Of a DNA stretch of 64,000 nt, positions 33,720 through 44,601 are shown piece by piece (position 1 is the stretch's first letter; every line of letters begins with the position of its first letter). Made by a program: the position numbers and the translations under genes. Origin of the DNA: Saxidomus purpurata (Eukaryota > Mollusca > Bivalvia > Venerida > Veneridae); the NCBI GenBank assembly GCA_022818135.1, contig JAFMSR010000034.1, positions 434,001-498,000 on the forward strand, in the 5' to 3' direction. Under the pieces are notes generated by a model that was not told where the DNA came from, ran no database searches, and saw only the letters and a list, made by a program, of their open reading frames with translations.

Positions 33720-35660
33720 ATCTGAGCATGTTTATCTCCAACAATTATGTTTTTTTATTAAATTGAATATGTCTGTCTATTTATAATCTATCCGCCTGCG
33801 ACTCCAACGGCACGACGTGTAACCAGATAATGCACTTGCGTACCGAAAGAGTGTGTAGTAATACCCCGTACATGACTGAAATACGGATGCATGCTTGCAA
33901 ATCCGTATAGTTATAAAATACGACTTTACATATGAGTTTAACAACCACGTTGGTTATTTGAAAATAGTTTGATCGTTTTTTATATCATCCTGTTAATTTC
34001 GTATATTTGAAGGTTACGTCCTCACTCCCGCATAAAAGCTATTTAGTACCGAACGTGCACACCATCTGCATTCTGAGGAATATTTCGAAGACCACTGATA
34101 GTAAATAAAAAGATATTTAGTGTATGCAATATTCCCAAAATATCCAGTTTCTACGCACAATTACGGTCTGTATTCGTGACTTGCATACGCGATGTGCATA
34201 TACGAAATTCTTTAAAAAATATAGACTCAGGTACCGATGTCCTCTTTAAGTCTTTCGTTCATAATTTTTGTTGCCTATAATAGTTAGGATCCTGGAGCAC
34301 TTCAGAAGGTCATGACACTTAAAATATAAAAAATCTAACAATATAATCATCTAATTTTATGAAAATAAATGATCAAAATTGATAGTTAAATGTACATAAG
34401 CCGCAATTTGAGGGTCGTTGAAAGGATCCACGTTTGTTATCTTTTGTGATATTATATTACGTAATTTTGATGTGCAGCCGGGGTATCAAACAATACAATA
34501 AATAAGTTACTTCAAATAACACTAACAATAATGTGACACTTCGGCTTCGAATTGTTTCATTAAATCTGGAAAAATAACGTTTTTATTTCTGTGATACGCG
34601 GACTGCTAATCTTACTTTTAGTCACTGGTACTCGCCTTTATTTATTGTTGTACACTTCTGAAACGCATCCAGTCATAATCTAATTTGTATGGCCAAAAGA
34701 AATGTTGTGCTTTTTCTTTCCGAAAAGGAGACATTAAGTTCAAAAATAAAAAAAGAAAACCATGATGGGATGGATTTGCTTAGAATTGTCGAAATTTTCA
34801 TTTGTTTAGGTTCAGCCACATATTCGGGCAGTCGTTGTTTTCGCACTGGCTGACAAAAACAATAGAGCTGATACTTTCATCAACTCAACATACAGAACGT
34901 AAATATACTAAAACAATGTGAAAAACTGATCGAGAAAATCAGCATACACAATTGTATCCGTTTTAGGGTGAAATGTATATATTTACTTTATAATAAATGT
35001 TTAGTAAAATTAAAACAGAAAAGTGATTTCTGACGACCTACAAAAGCAATGTAAAAGAAATGTAACAAAACCGGATTAAACTGGATTAAAATTTACAGTG
35101 GTGCACATATCATGCGCATGCTGCGTGTCGGATAGTGTGCCTTTTTTGCAGCCAATCAGGGAACGAGTAGCCTTTGTTTCAACCAATCGTTCATTTAGGC
35201 GCAAACTGAATGATGCCGTTCAAATTCGAAAATCTTTCTTTTATTTCGAAAAGGGTAAAAGGACGTAAATCATGAAGTAAGTAAAGTTCAGAATTTAACG
35301 AAGTACTTACTACTTCACGGCATTTAATGAAATATGTACATATGTGCTAGATTAACCACCACAAATTAGCTTACAACTGCATTTTAAAGTTTAATGCTTG
35401 AAGCCATAAAAATATTAAGGAATACTACAGCATATACCTTATATCCTAAGATTTCATTAGTTAATCGGACGAAACTAATGTCAGTGGGATAGTTTTATAA
35501 GGCATAATATCGCCCTACACTCGCATTTCAAGATAAGTAACTGTAAGTTTTACTCGATACGTTAGGGATATCTACGTTGTACAACTTGGCCTTACTGACT
35601 GTATTCCAAGTGCGCATGCGCCATGTGAAAAACCGGGAATGTCAAAATCGTTAAAGATGC
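33720..35660. other. Non-coding, no feature recognised
   Basis: AT-rich spacer without ORFs above 60 codons or clear repeats. Confidence 0.55.
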
Positions 35661-35671
35661 CCGTCATGCAA

Positions 35672-35789
35672 AAGTAAGAAGTATAGGAAAGGCTGGTTCC
35701 AGCACACCTTTTTAAATAATGATTTATACGCGGCATTAAAATCATTATTTAAAACCCCGCGCTGGAACCACCCGTTTCTACACTACTTG
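35672..35789. repeat. Fold-back element (118 bp)
   Basis: Arms with ggctggttccagc / gctggaaccacc and ttaaataatgatt / aatcattatttaa flank the loop tatacgcggcatta. Confidence 0.75.
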
Positions 35790-35883
35790 TAACCTTAGCT
35801 AGTAAAATATATTCCACCTCGAGTGGTAAGTACCATACTCCTTTAGTTAGTAAAATATATGTTCTTACTACTTTATATACGAA

Positions 35884-36102
35884 ATGCGTATATCGGCACT
35901 AAATAACACTTCTCGTAAAAAACCAGTAACTGTAATAGCAAAGCAAATAAATACAGAAGTAGAAGAAACATTTCACAGTATATATTCCACAAGTAAAATA
36001 CGGGGCATTAACCCAGGTCTAGTCAGCAGATGTTGTAAAGGAATAAAGAAAAGCGCTAAATCAAAACTGAATAACGAGTTGTACGTATTTAAATATTTCT
36101 AG
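35884..36102 (+). CDS. 72-aa DNA-binding-like protein (NUMOD1-type), Polinton-associated
   Basis: The ORF begins MRISALNN. Its C-terminal half, STSKIRGINPGLVSRCCKG then KKSAKS and YVFKYF, has the helix-turn-helix spacing of the NUMOD1 repeat found beside homing endonucleases and in viral DNA-binding proteins (family resemblance, not searched). It is the first gene of the second Polinton fragment, 84 bp before the polymerase start, and its stop lies in the palindrome at 36092. It could be the surviving C-terminal part of a longer gene. Confidence 0.4.
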   Translation: MRISALNNTSRKKPVTVIAKQINTEVEETFHSIYSTSKIRGINPGLVSRCCKGIKKSAKSKLNNELYVFKYF

Positions 36103-36171
36103 ATTTATTTTTATCATAACATATATATATATATATATACATATTATGATAAAAATAAATCTAGAAATATT
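36092..36171. terminator. Perfect 28-bp-arm hairpin at a gene end
   Basis: 36092-36119 and 36144-36171 are exact inverted copies (aatatttctagatttatttt...), separated by a (TA)n loop. It overlaps the stop codon of the 72-aa ORF and ends 15 bp before the polymerase ATG at 36186. Hairpins at gene ends mark mRNA 3' ends in mimiviruses and relatives (known). The same role here is inference. Confidence 0.5.
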
Positions 36172-37242
36172 ATATATATATATAAATGGGAAAAGGTAGA
36201 AGAAATAGATATAAGCGTGTTATCACGCCAGAGAATAAAGTTACGCGTGAAAAAGAGGTAACGAGTAAACATAGCATATTAGATTAACTCAATGAATCCC
36301 TTACGAAAGTGGCGGAGATATGTTCGGAAGAATTAAGGGAGAAAGAAGGAATTAAAATTAATATCACTTTAAAAATAACGTTCGTACAGGGTGGTGAAGA
36401 GAAAGAAGTGCCTTTTGTTACCAGGGATGTAGAGATAATAAACGAGGACGATATCATCGACAAAATAAAAGATTTAAATACCGTTTTAATAACTAGAACA
36501 GATTTCTGGATGGAGGCGGGATCCGGATGGACCCTAAAACCGGTGAATAAACATATAATTGATGTTTCTCTTCACACTCCCTTTAATCGTATATAAAAAC
36601 GCCCAAATGGATAGGCCACAAAGGAGCGACGATCAATATAAAGAATACTAAAGATGATCAATGCTTTAGATGGTGTCATTTAGCATTTTTATACCCACTC
36701 GAACGTAACCCCCAGAGAATAAACCATTATAAGAAACATATTAACAAACTAAACTATAAAGGTATTACCTTCCCGGTAACGCTTAGACAGAAACATCAAA
36801 TAGAAGAACAGAATAAAAAGTTTTAACGTTTACACCACCAGAGAAAACAACAATTCGGTAATTCCCACATATTGTAGTAAAATAAGTATAAAACAACCTG
36901 TAATTTGTTGCTAATTAGCGAGGGTGAGGAAAAGAACAATAAGTATAGCGGTAGTAAATCACACTATATTCTTATAAAAGACTTTAATAAACTTATGAAT
37001 AGACAATCCGGAAGAACAAATAGATTTTTCTTTTGTAATTATTGCCTACATCATTTTTCCAGGAAAGAAATAACAGATGATCACATGAAAAGATGTTTAA
37101 AATTTAACGGAGCCCAAACAATAATTATGCCGCCTAAAGGGAGTACAGTTAGTTTTAAAAATTACCACAAAGCGTTACCAGCCCCGTTCGTTATTTACGA
37201 TTTTGTGGAAAATCCCGGAGAATAACGATAATAAAAAAATAA

Positions 37243-37272
37243 CAAAAAAACAAAAATAATATCAAACAGGGA
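37243..37272 (+). repeat. 30-bp match to the end of the (CA)n-cored element
   Basis: The 30 bases here are identical to 39091-39120, the left junction and terminus of the element at 39095 (includes ataatatcaaacaggga). The sequence on either side differs. It lies inside polB at a frame break. Confidence 0.7.
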
Positions 37273-39094
37273 CAAACCCCTATCCAAGAACATATAGACT
37301 GCAGGTATAAAGTTGTGTGTTAACTGTTACGACGATAAATACACGAAAGAAACTAGAACGTATTGAGTGCCGAACGCGACGTATAAATTTATTGAACGTT
37401 TATTAATAGAAGAACGATATTGTCAAACCATAATAAAAGAACAATTTAATAAACCTATAGTTATGACGGAAGAAGACGAACAAAACTATCAGAACGAAAC
37501 AACCTGCCACATTTGTAACGGCAACTTCATATTCGACGATAAATACCCGAAGAGTTATATTAAATCCATGCGTAAGTGCCGCTATCACTGTCACGCAACG
37601 GGGAAAAACAGAGAAGCGGCGCACGGTAGGTGTAATCTCAATTATAGATTAAGCGATAAAATAAAAGTAGTATTTCACAACCTTAGAGGATACGACTCCC
37701 ACTTTAGCATGTAGCAATTAGGTAAGTTAATGTTGATATAGATGTAATACCGTACAACATGGAGAAATACACGGCGATCATGTTTAATAAACTAGTTTTT
37801 ATAGACTCGCATCAATTTACGAATCAAAGCTTAGAAAAACTAGCGAATAACTTTACAGATGACGAGGTGAAATATACGAAGAAGGAATGGGGAGATAAAT
37901 ATAACCGCGTTAGAAAAAAACAATTCTACCCGTACGAATACATGGATTCCTTCGAACGTTTTAAAGAAACCAAATTACCCCCTAAGAAAGCGTTTTATTC
38001 CAAATTAACGAACTCAGATATCACGAGCGGAGACTACAAACACGCAAAAAATATTTGAAAATAATTTGGGTGTAAAACAATGGGAGATTATCACGACTTA
38101 TATTTGAAAACGGGCGTATTATTATTAGCGGACGTTTTTGAGAACTTTAGAAAGACCTCTTTAGAACAATACAAACTTGATCCAGCAAATTATTTTACAT
38201 CGCCAGGTTTAGCTTGGGACGCCATGTTAAAAATGACGAAAGTAAAACTCGAATTGATAAGCGATATAGATATAAGCAACTTTATAGAAAGGGGTATGAG
38301 AGGGGGCGTAAGTTATATATCCCACCGACACTCTGCAGCGAATAACAAATATATTGGGGCAAAACACGACATAAACGAAGAATCGAAGTATATTATGTAC
38401 CTAGATGCTAATAGTTTTTACGCATGGGCAATGTCGCTACCCTTACCAACGGGAGGTTTTAAATGGATTGGCGCCGATGAATGTAAAGAACTAACGTCTA
38501 AAGGTCATACTACTTTTATTGTCGAGTTTGAAGTTCCCAAAGAACTACACGATAAACTTAACGAATACCCGCCACTACCAGAACAAATAATCGTAAAAGA
38601 CAAATGGTTATCACCGTACCAAAGGAAAATTAAAGAGAAATTTAACATCAAACCGGATAAAACGAAGAAATTAGTCTCCAATTTATTTAATAAGAAAACT
38701 ACGTTCTTCACCACAAAAACCTAAAACAAGCCGAACAACTAGGATTAAAGGTTACAAAAATACACAAAGATTTAACATTTACGGAGAAACCATTTATGAA
38801 AGAATATATCGATTCGAACATAAGCAGGCGAGCGAAATCCACAAACTCGTTCGAGAAAGATTTCTTTATACTCATGAATAATTCTGTATTCGGTAAAACG
38901 AGCGAACACTTAAGGCGTTGATGTAATATCAAACTAGTAAATAATAGAAAGGCGTTTTTAAAGCACGTAGCGAAGCCTACATTTATTAGGGCGGAAAAAT
39001 TTAGCGATAAGTTATACGCCATACATAGGGTTAACGAAACGTTAAAACTTAATAAACCGTCGTATGTCGGTATGTGCATTTTAAATCTTTCAAA

Positions 39095-39186
39095 AAAACA
39101 AAAATAATATCAAACAGGGAATGCCACGTACCAAAAACGCAGTCTCCCGAAAACGAGCCCCACAGCACCCAGAATTGCACACCACC

Positions 39187-39238
<52 letters not shown>

Positions 39239-39437
39239 CACACACACACACACACAATCATGTACACACAAAAACATACACTACCAACACACACAAGCCA
39301 CTACCAACACACACACGCATACAAAGCAAACACACGAGGATAAAACGAACAATTAACGGAACACAGTGGGGCACCGCCTTGGAACGGTCAGTGGCAAAAA
39401 CACCACTGGGGAGCTTAAACCTTAGAACGAATAACAA
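39095..39437 (+). mobile_element. (CA)n-cored non-autonomous element inserted in polB
   Basis: 343 bp bounded by the direct repeat TCAAA (39090-39094 and 39438-39442). The left end is AT-rich (aacaaaaataatatcaaac), then come a ~75-bp conserved block and an interrupted (CA)n core (about 39186-39257). The right part ends with a hairpin cagtgg-caaaaaca-ccactg (39389-39408) and ggggagcttaaac. Polymerase coding is collinear up to and directly after the duplicated 5 bp. Related left ends lie at 7.6-7.8, 14.45 and 37.24 kb. Microsatellite-cored elements (for example 'pearl' in oysters) and Helitron-like elements with a 3' hairpin are known in bivalves. Confidence 0.8.
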
Positions 39438-40079
39438 TCAAAGACTTTAATGTACGATTTTCATTACAACGTTATTAAAAAGAGATACGACGATAACGCC
39501 AGATTATTATTTACAGACACAGACAGCCTGTGCTACGAGATTAAAACTGAGGCTGTATACGAAGATCTCCTCAAATTTAAAGATCAATTAGATAACAGCG
39601 ATTACCCGAAGGAAAGTAGATTTTTCTTTGACGAAAACAAAAGGTAGTAGGAAAGATGAAGGATGAAGCAGCCGGTGAAATAATTAGGGAGTATGTCGGT
39701 TTAAGACCTAAATGTACGCATATTCTCTGTTAAATGGGAAAGAAGCTAATAGGATTAAGGGTATACCCAAAGCGATATCCAGAGAAATAAAAGTAGAAAA
39801 TTATAAAGATGTTTTATTTAACGAAGATATAACGCATGCAGATTTAACATTAATACGATCTAACAAACACTCTTTAGAAACCTGCGAACAAACAAAATTT
39901 AGTTTATCTTGTTACGATAATAAGATATACATACTTTTTGACGGGATAACATTAGCTTACGGACATTATGACACCCTAGATTAAGCGAAGATGTATTGTA
40001 AAGAGGATATTCGAATTAAAAAGCGAAGGTTTGATAATAAGAGATACATACATACTTATAGACGGCATAATAACGGCAT

Positions 40080-40540
40080 TAGCCCACGGGTATATTTGTT
40101 TGTTATCCATTCAGTTTATATTCCTTCATATACATTTCTAAAGGCACCGAGTTTTTATTATCTTTCTGAATTTTTAGCATCTCGGAAAAGGCGTCAGATA
40201 TGACTTTGTTATCTTCTAACCCTAACCCTCAAAGTGTTCAATGCGGGCTTGTGCTAATATGTGTTTTATTCTCTGATTGTGTATTTTTAAAATGTTTTTC
40301 TTTTCCGCTATTTTTAATTTGTTTAGAAGAATTGTTATAGCGGGCGGAACCGCACCTGCGTATGCTATAAATACTGGAATGGCTGGGACAAACGTCAGCA
40401 CCGCCAAACAGCTAATCAAACCATCGGTTACTTGTAAAGCCGAGTTTATTCTTCCGTAAAATTTGTAACTTTTCCTATATGCTGCTACAAGTCTTGTCAG
40501 ATGATCTATAAATTAGTGTATGGTTTCAACTTTTCTGTTC
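40080..40540 (-). pseudogene. Small membrane-protein-like relic of the Polinton
   Basis: On the minus strand from about 40540 the reading gives a start, one early stop, HLTRLVAAYRKSYKFYGRIN, then a hydrophobic stretch (ISCLAVLTFVPAIPVFIAY, then AGAVPPAITILLN) and a basic tail (KNILKIHNQRIKHILAQA). After a shift, EMLKIQKDNKNSVPLEMYMK reaches 40090. One or two membrane segments are likely. It converges on polB. No function is recognised; a Polinton gene is inferred from position. Confidence 0.4.
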
Positions 40541-40559
40541 ATTATATTATATTATTTTA

Positions 40560-41810
40560 TATCTTGCAGATCTTTAAACCCAACATAGCTATTGAATTTG
40601 TCTAGGTAGCCCTTGTCGTTTTTAAATGTGAGGATTTTCAAATCCGAACATTTATTGTACCCGGTTTCTGAGAAGAGCAGTTTCTACTTTTAAAACCGAA
40701 CTACCCCTCAATTCTAAATAATCCTTCAGATTGATCACATCACATATTTATAGAAAGTAACATAAGTAATCAACAGTTTTGGTGTTGGTATGATTGCAAA
40801 GATTTATATTGTTTCAAAGATAAGAAAAATATGCGAAAATTTATCATAAAAAAGAATTCAGTCAATTTTTCTAAGTTAATGTGCAACGGTTAAGGTACTT
40901 GTTAAACGTTCGACAGATACAGCATTATGGCACTTAAGTAGTCTGGTTTAGAAATGCACTACTTAAATAAGCAGCCGGTCAAAACGCGCTGAAAGTGATA
41001 CACTTCATATACCATTTATACTGGCAATACTTTACCTTTATTGCATTTATAAACGCCATTTCATCGGTTATTTAATGAAAATGTAGGTTCTGTAGGATAT
41101 GTAGGAGTTCTGGTTAACTACGCGGTTACGATATGTTTCACTCCAAAATCGAAAGTAGAGAAGTCACGAAGATACTACGCAGTTGGGAGTTTAAAGATGA
41201 TAGGTTTTTCACAGACTTACCGTTCTTGCGTACTCTTCAGCGTTAAAGAACACAAACAGTGATCGATCGGCGAATGAGGGGACAGTTTTGGTCCGATAAC
41301 GAAAGTGTTTAACTATGTTTTATGTATCATGAATGTACTATACTTATTATGTATTTTGCTAAAGTATTAACTTAATTCTCCTTCAAATAATATACTTAAT
41401 TAAATAGATATATTTTTATAACTTTATTGTAGCAAATGATGAAATTATCATGAAAGCAAGAATCGCCGGCGAAGGCATAGCTTCGTCACACTACAATTTC
41501 ATGAATTTGCACATATAATTACAGAAATAAATTAGTTTGTAGTTCAGCATTTCAACAAAATATCAAAAATGTATTTCTTAATAGGTTTAGTAAATTCGTT
41601 CTTGTATTTAATTAAAAAAAATAGAGCAAAGAAAATACGTGGTGTGGGAGTTCTCTTTTTTCAAACAGAATTAAACAGTAGACTAGAATCACTTTTACAG
41701 CGCGTTTCGTGTATTAAATATTTTGTTAATAATATATACAGTAACTGTAAATCATTTCAATATTTAAAAAAAAAAATTATCAAGTCAATTTCAAAAAACA
41801 CTTTGAAAAA
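40560..41810. other. Non-coding, no feature recognised
   Basis: AT-rich DNA. A 116-codon ORF opens at 41569, but its start is low-complexity and its end runs into the CpG-rich patch. Confidence 0.5.
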
Positions 41811-41819
41811 TGTTAAAGT

Positions 41820-42325
41820 GAGTCATATCTGTACGAACATCGCAGACAAGCCGTGCGTGGCTTGGAAGGAGCTCGGACATATTTCGTACCGTGCACGTGT
41901 GTTCGTACGGCGCTCGTAGGGTGTCCGTACGACAAGAATAGACCAGTTCGGCGATATCTGAAAATTTCTCATTTTTGGCTAGAATCGTTATGGATGTCGT
42001 ACTTAGCCCGTGCTAAAGTCACGCTCTGCGGGTCTCATGCGGACATTGCAAGTTCCTCACCCAATGTCCGTAGTATCGTGCGAACATCTTACGTTGACCG
42101 TGCGACTCCCTTGCGATAGTCATGCGAGCACCGGCAAGCTATTACGGCCTCGTGGTGTCCAAGTCCGCACGGAGCGTGTCCCCGAATCCTCTACGAGTTC
42201 AAAAAATCCGTACGATGCTTGGAAGAGTATACGATGTCCGTACGGATTCCGTGCGATTTTGCATATTTTCGACTGAAAACCCTACTCGTACGGAGCTCGT
42301 AGCGTTAATGTGGCCAGGGTATAAC
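41820..42325. repeat. CpG-rich patch with repeated gtacg/ccgtacgg motifs
   Basis: About 500 bp with many CG dinucleotides and recurrent cgtacg, gtgcg and gagctcgta words, unlike the AT-rich flanks. Three overlapping frames stay open for 87-116 codons, giving Arg/Ser-rich products without domains. It is likely a repeat rather than a gene. Confidence 0.5.
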
Positions 42326-42675
42326 TCGTCAACTTCTACGACATGGACATATACTTACAACGGCTTAATTACGCATCAATCATAACTTTAGATATTAATT
42401 TCAAATTAATCTACTAATTAATGAAATCATTTTATAAAGATGTCTGAAAAGAAGTCAGCACAATATTCTGAAGACAGCACTAGTTCCTTCATGCTTTGCT
42501 ATCAATGATGTCAGCCCAGATAGTTCTTACTTGAAGGTAAATGTTTTTCCTAGTTTTCCAGGTTGGAAGTTGTAATTTTTACATTCACAACACAAGGGAG
42601 TCCATATATAAAATTCAATGAATATTTAATATAAACAAAACATAAGAAGATATCAGATTTATAAATGGCAAATAT

Positions 42676-43000
42676 GTATAGGTTATAGGTCTATATTACA
42701 GGAATAAACAAATTTATTGCGAGGGAGCGTTAGCGAACCGATGCAATAAGTTTTTTTATTTCTGTAATATGGACCTATAACCGGCTTACAGTTTTCCCAT
42801 ATACAGACAATATTTGTATTGAAATATATAGAGATTTAGGGCGGAGCTTAGCTCTGTGATGTCACAGTCTTACTTATTGGAAAAATAAGTGAAATAATTA
42901 TTTTCATATTGGAAATATTGAGTCAATATGGAGAATACAATTAGCTTTTTTGAATGAAATAGGGGCATTTGATTGGATTGGAAAGTAGGGCAAACTGTAA
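42676..43000 (-). mobile_element. MITE-like element, copy B (inverted relative to copy A)
   Basis: Reverse-complement copy of 19101-19424. Its hairpin at 42682-42783 has the loop agggagcgttagcgaacc. Both copies share the internal block ctgtgatgtcacagtctta. Confidence 0.75.
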
Positions 43001-43139
43001 GTCTATACATGTTTTTTATTTCAAAAAAGAATTAACTCTTACCTTGTTTATTTCTAAAATGTACTCTACCATCTATAAGTTTGGACAGTACCATAAACTG
43101 TTTATCGAGGCATTCATTGAAAATGTATTGACCGAGTAT

Positions 43140-43255
43140 AGAACGGTGCAGATCATGATTACACTACATGGATGTGCAGGCTGATCATGGTCTACACTGG
43201 TTTCAAAGGCAGGATCATTTGCAGCTAGCAGGGTAACGGTTAAATGCATTCATTG
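43140..43255 (+). repeat. Dispersed bivalve repeat
   Basis: gaacggtgcagatcatgat, tgcaggctgatcatggtct and gcagctagcagggtaacggt form a block seen in related form at 45868-45945 (ggtgcagaactggtcatgat, tgctgctagcag). Confidence 0.45.
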
Positions 43256-43259
43256 TAAC

Positions 43260-43945
43260 AGAAATAAACATTTAACATTGAGTATATACATAAAAATAAA
43301 AATTCAGTTGAGATGTAACATGTATTAACAATCTGCACAAAAAATGAAAGATTTCTTGTTTCACTTTCTGGGCACATGTTTACTGATAAACTTGTTTCAC
43401 TTTCTTAGCACATGTTTCCTGATAAACATCTTAGGAGAATTTGATATGGGTGATTTTTTGCTTTCATGCTGTGTGAAGCTGACCGTTGACCACTTAGCAT
43501 GTAATTGATCAGATTAATACTGCCCTTTACCTAACAGTGTAGAATAATGTCGATAAAATCCACACTGCACTAGTTTTTCTTCAATCTAAAAATATTTACC
43601 TATAATATCTACTGACATTTTTTTTCTGACAGGATAAAGATGTTTTGCAACTTTTTCTGTTCAACATTATATTTTGTAGACTGGGTTAGCTATCATTAAT
43701 AAGACTTTGTAATATTTCATAATGCATAATAATAAAACTCATTTATAATCATTGAATTGAGTAGTTATGTAAGAATTTGGTTGGAATTTAAACTAAAAGT
43801 TATCTTTCAGTTATCAACTTCTCTGACAGGAGAGGGAATCACATAGGCTTAATTATATTGAATATATCAAAAATTTTCTTGTCTAAAACCATAAGGCCTG
43901 GTATTTGAAATAAAGCATTGTGTAGTAGACAGCTACGTAGATAGT
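43260..43945. other. Non-coding, no feature recognised
   Basis: AT-rich. A short direct duplicate, cttgtttcactttctgggcac / cttgtttcactttcttagcac, lies at 43356 and 43391. Confidence 0.5.
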
Positions 43946-43949
43946 TCCA

Positions 43950-44040
43950 ATCATGACTCCAGGTCAATTTTTACCCTTTCTGCAACGCCATTGTTGACCT
44001 TGTATTATAACAAGTGGAAGCCATCTTGGCCCTCTTGTTA
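43950..44040 (-). repeat. Bivalve repeat end ('caagagggcc')
   Basis: In reverse complement, aacaagagggccaagatggc at the 44035 side matches the start motif at 63153 (caagagggccatgatcatgg). It is a short, truncated copy. Confidence 0.45.
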
Positions 44041-44561
44041 ATAATATTATGAACACATTTATGAAATGAATTTCACATTTACAAATAGATGACAATGTTG
44101 CCAAGATTAATGCACATTATAACACTTATTATTTGAATAATATTATTACTAAAAAAAATGCATAGAAAAGTTATTTAACTTTCGTGATTTTTTCATACAG
44201 TACATATAGAATTTGTAACATTTACAGTACAGCACAGGCGGATTCCGTTTTTGCCGCGCTATAGCGCGGGAGGTTTTACAACGCGGGAGCAATAAAACCA
44301 TGTCGCATCACGCGGCATATGATTGTATATGCGGCATCTATATGCCGCGTGTCATTTGCGATATGCGACAAGTACCATGCCGCGTGACGCGACGTAAAGG
44401 ATTAAAATTTCCTTTAAAAACTAATGCCTTTTGCACAATGTACAAAATGTACATGTAATTCTATAAAAGGTTTTATAAGATATAATTTTATAGAAATTTT
44501 GCATGAGTTACTGCAGTTTGCTATCTTGCGAGTATGTTTAAAAAAATAATTATTGTATATA

Positions 44562-44601
44562 ATCACGGACCTATATACACATGTGTATATAGGTCCGTGA
44601 T
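44562..44601. repeat. Perfect 40-bp palindrome
   Basis: atcacggacctatatacaca and its exact inverse meet with no loop, inside the 4.2-kb unit. Confidence 0.95.

Larger units (their letters stand above)
36186..39984 (+). pseudogene. Polinton protein-primed DNA polymerase B, broken and split by an insertion
   Basis: The start MGKGRRNRYK at 36186 is very basic. Collinear segments follow: N-terminal domain with GSGWTLKPVN; zinc-like FFCNYCLHHFSRK; a degraded first exonuclease motif (VIYDFVENPG); CRYHCHATGKNREAAHGRCN; exonuclease motif HNLRGYDSHF; GDYHDLYLKTGVLLLADVFE; polymerase motif A MYLDANSFYAWAMS; motif B region NNSVFGKTSEH; motif C LFTDTDSLCYEI; and a C-terminal end at 39984. This order is that of type-B, protein-primed polymerases of Polintons (family knowledge). 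The longest intact piece is 38080-38724. Stops and frameshifts are many, and a 343-bp element (39095-39437) splits the gene before motif C. Confidence 0.85.

Noticed and set aside
39049..39450. Thr/His-rich and Cys/Val-rich ORFs at 39.1-39.4 kb
   Set aside because: They arise from the (CA)n core of the inserted element, not from a gene.
40218..40233. Second telomeric repeat (aaccctaaccct)
   Set aside because: Only two units; too short to mean anything.
1..40540. The two Polinton regions as one element
   Set aside because: They are ~29 kb apart with a gene, a Gypsy element and repeats between, and share no visible TIR; polB alone in the second and none in the first fits two fragments but does not prove one origin.
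41569..42385. Three overlapping 87-116-codon ORFs
   Set aside because: Open frames follow from the CpG-rich repeated words and low TAA/TAG content; no protein motif seen.
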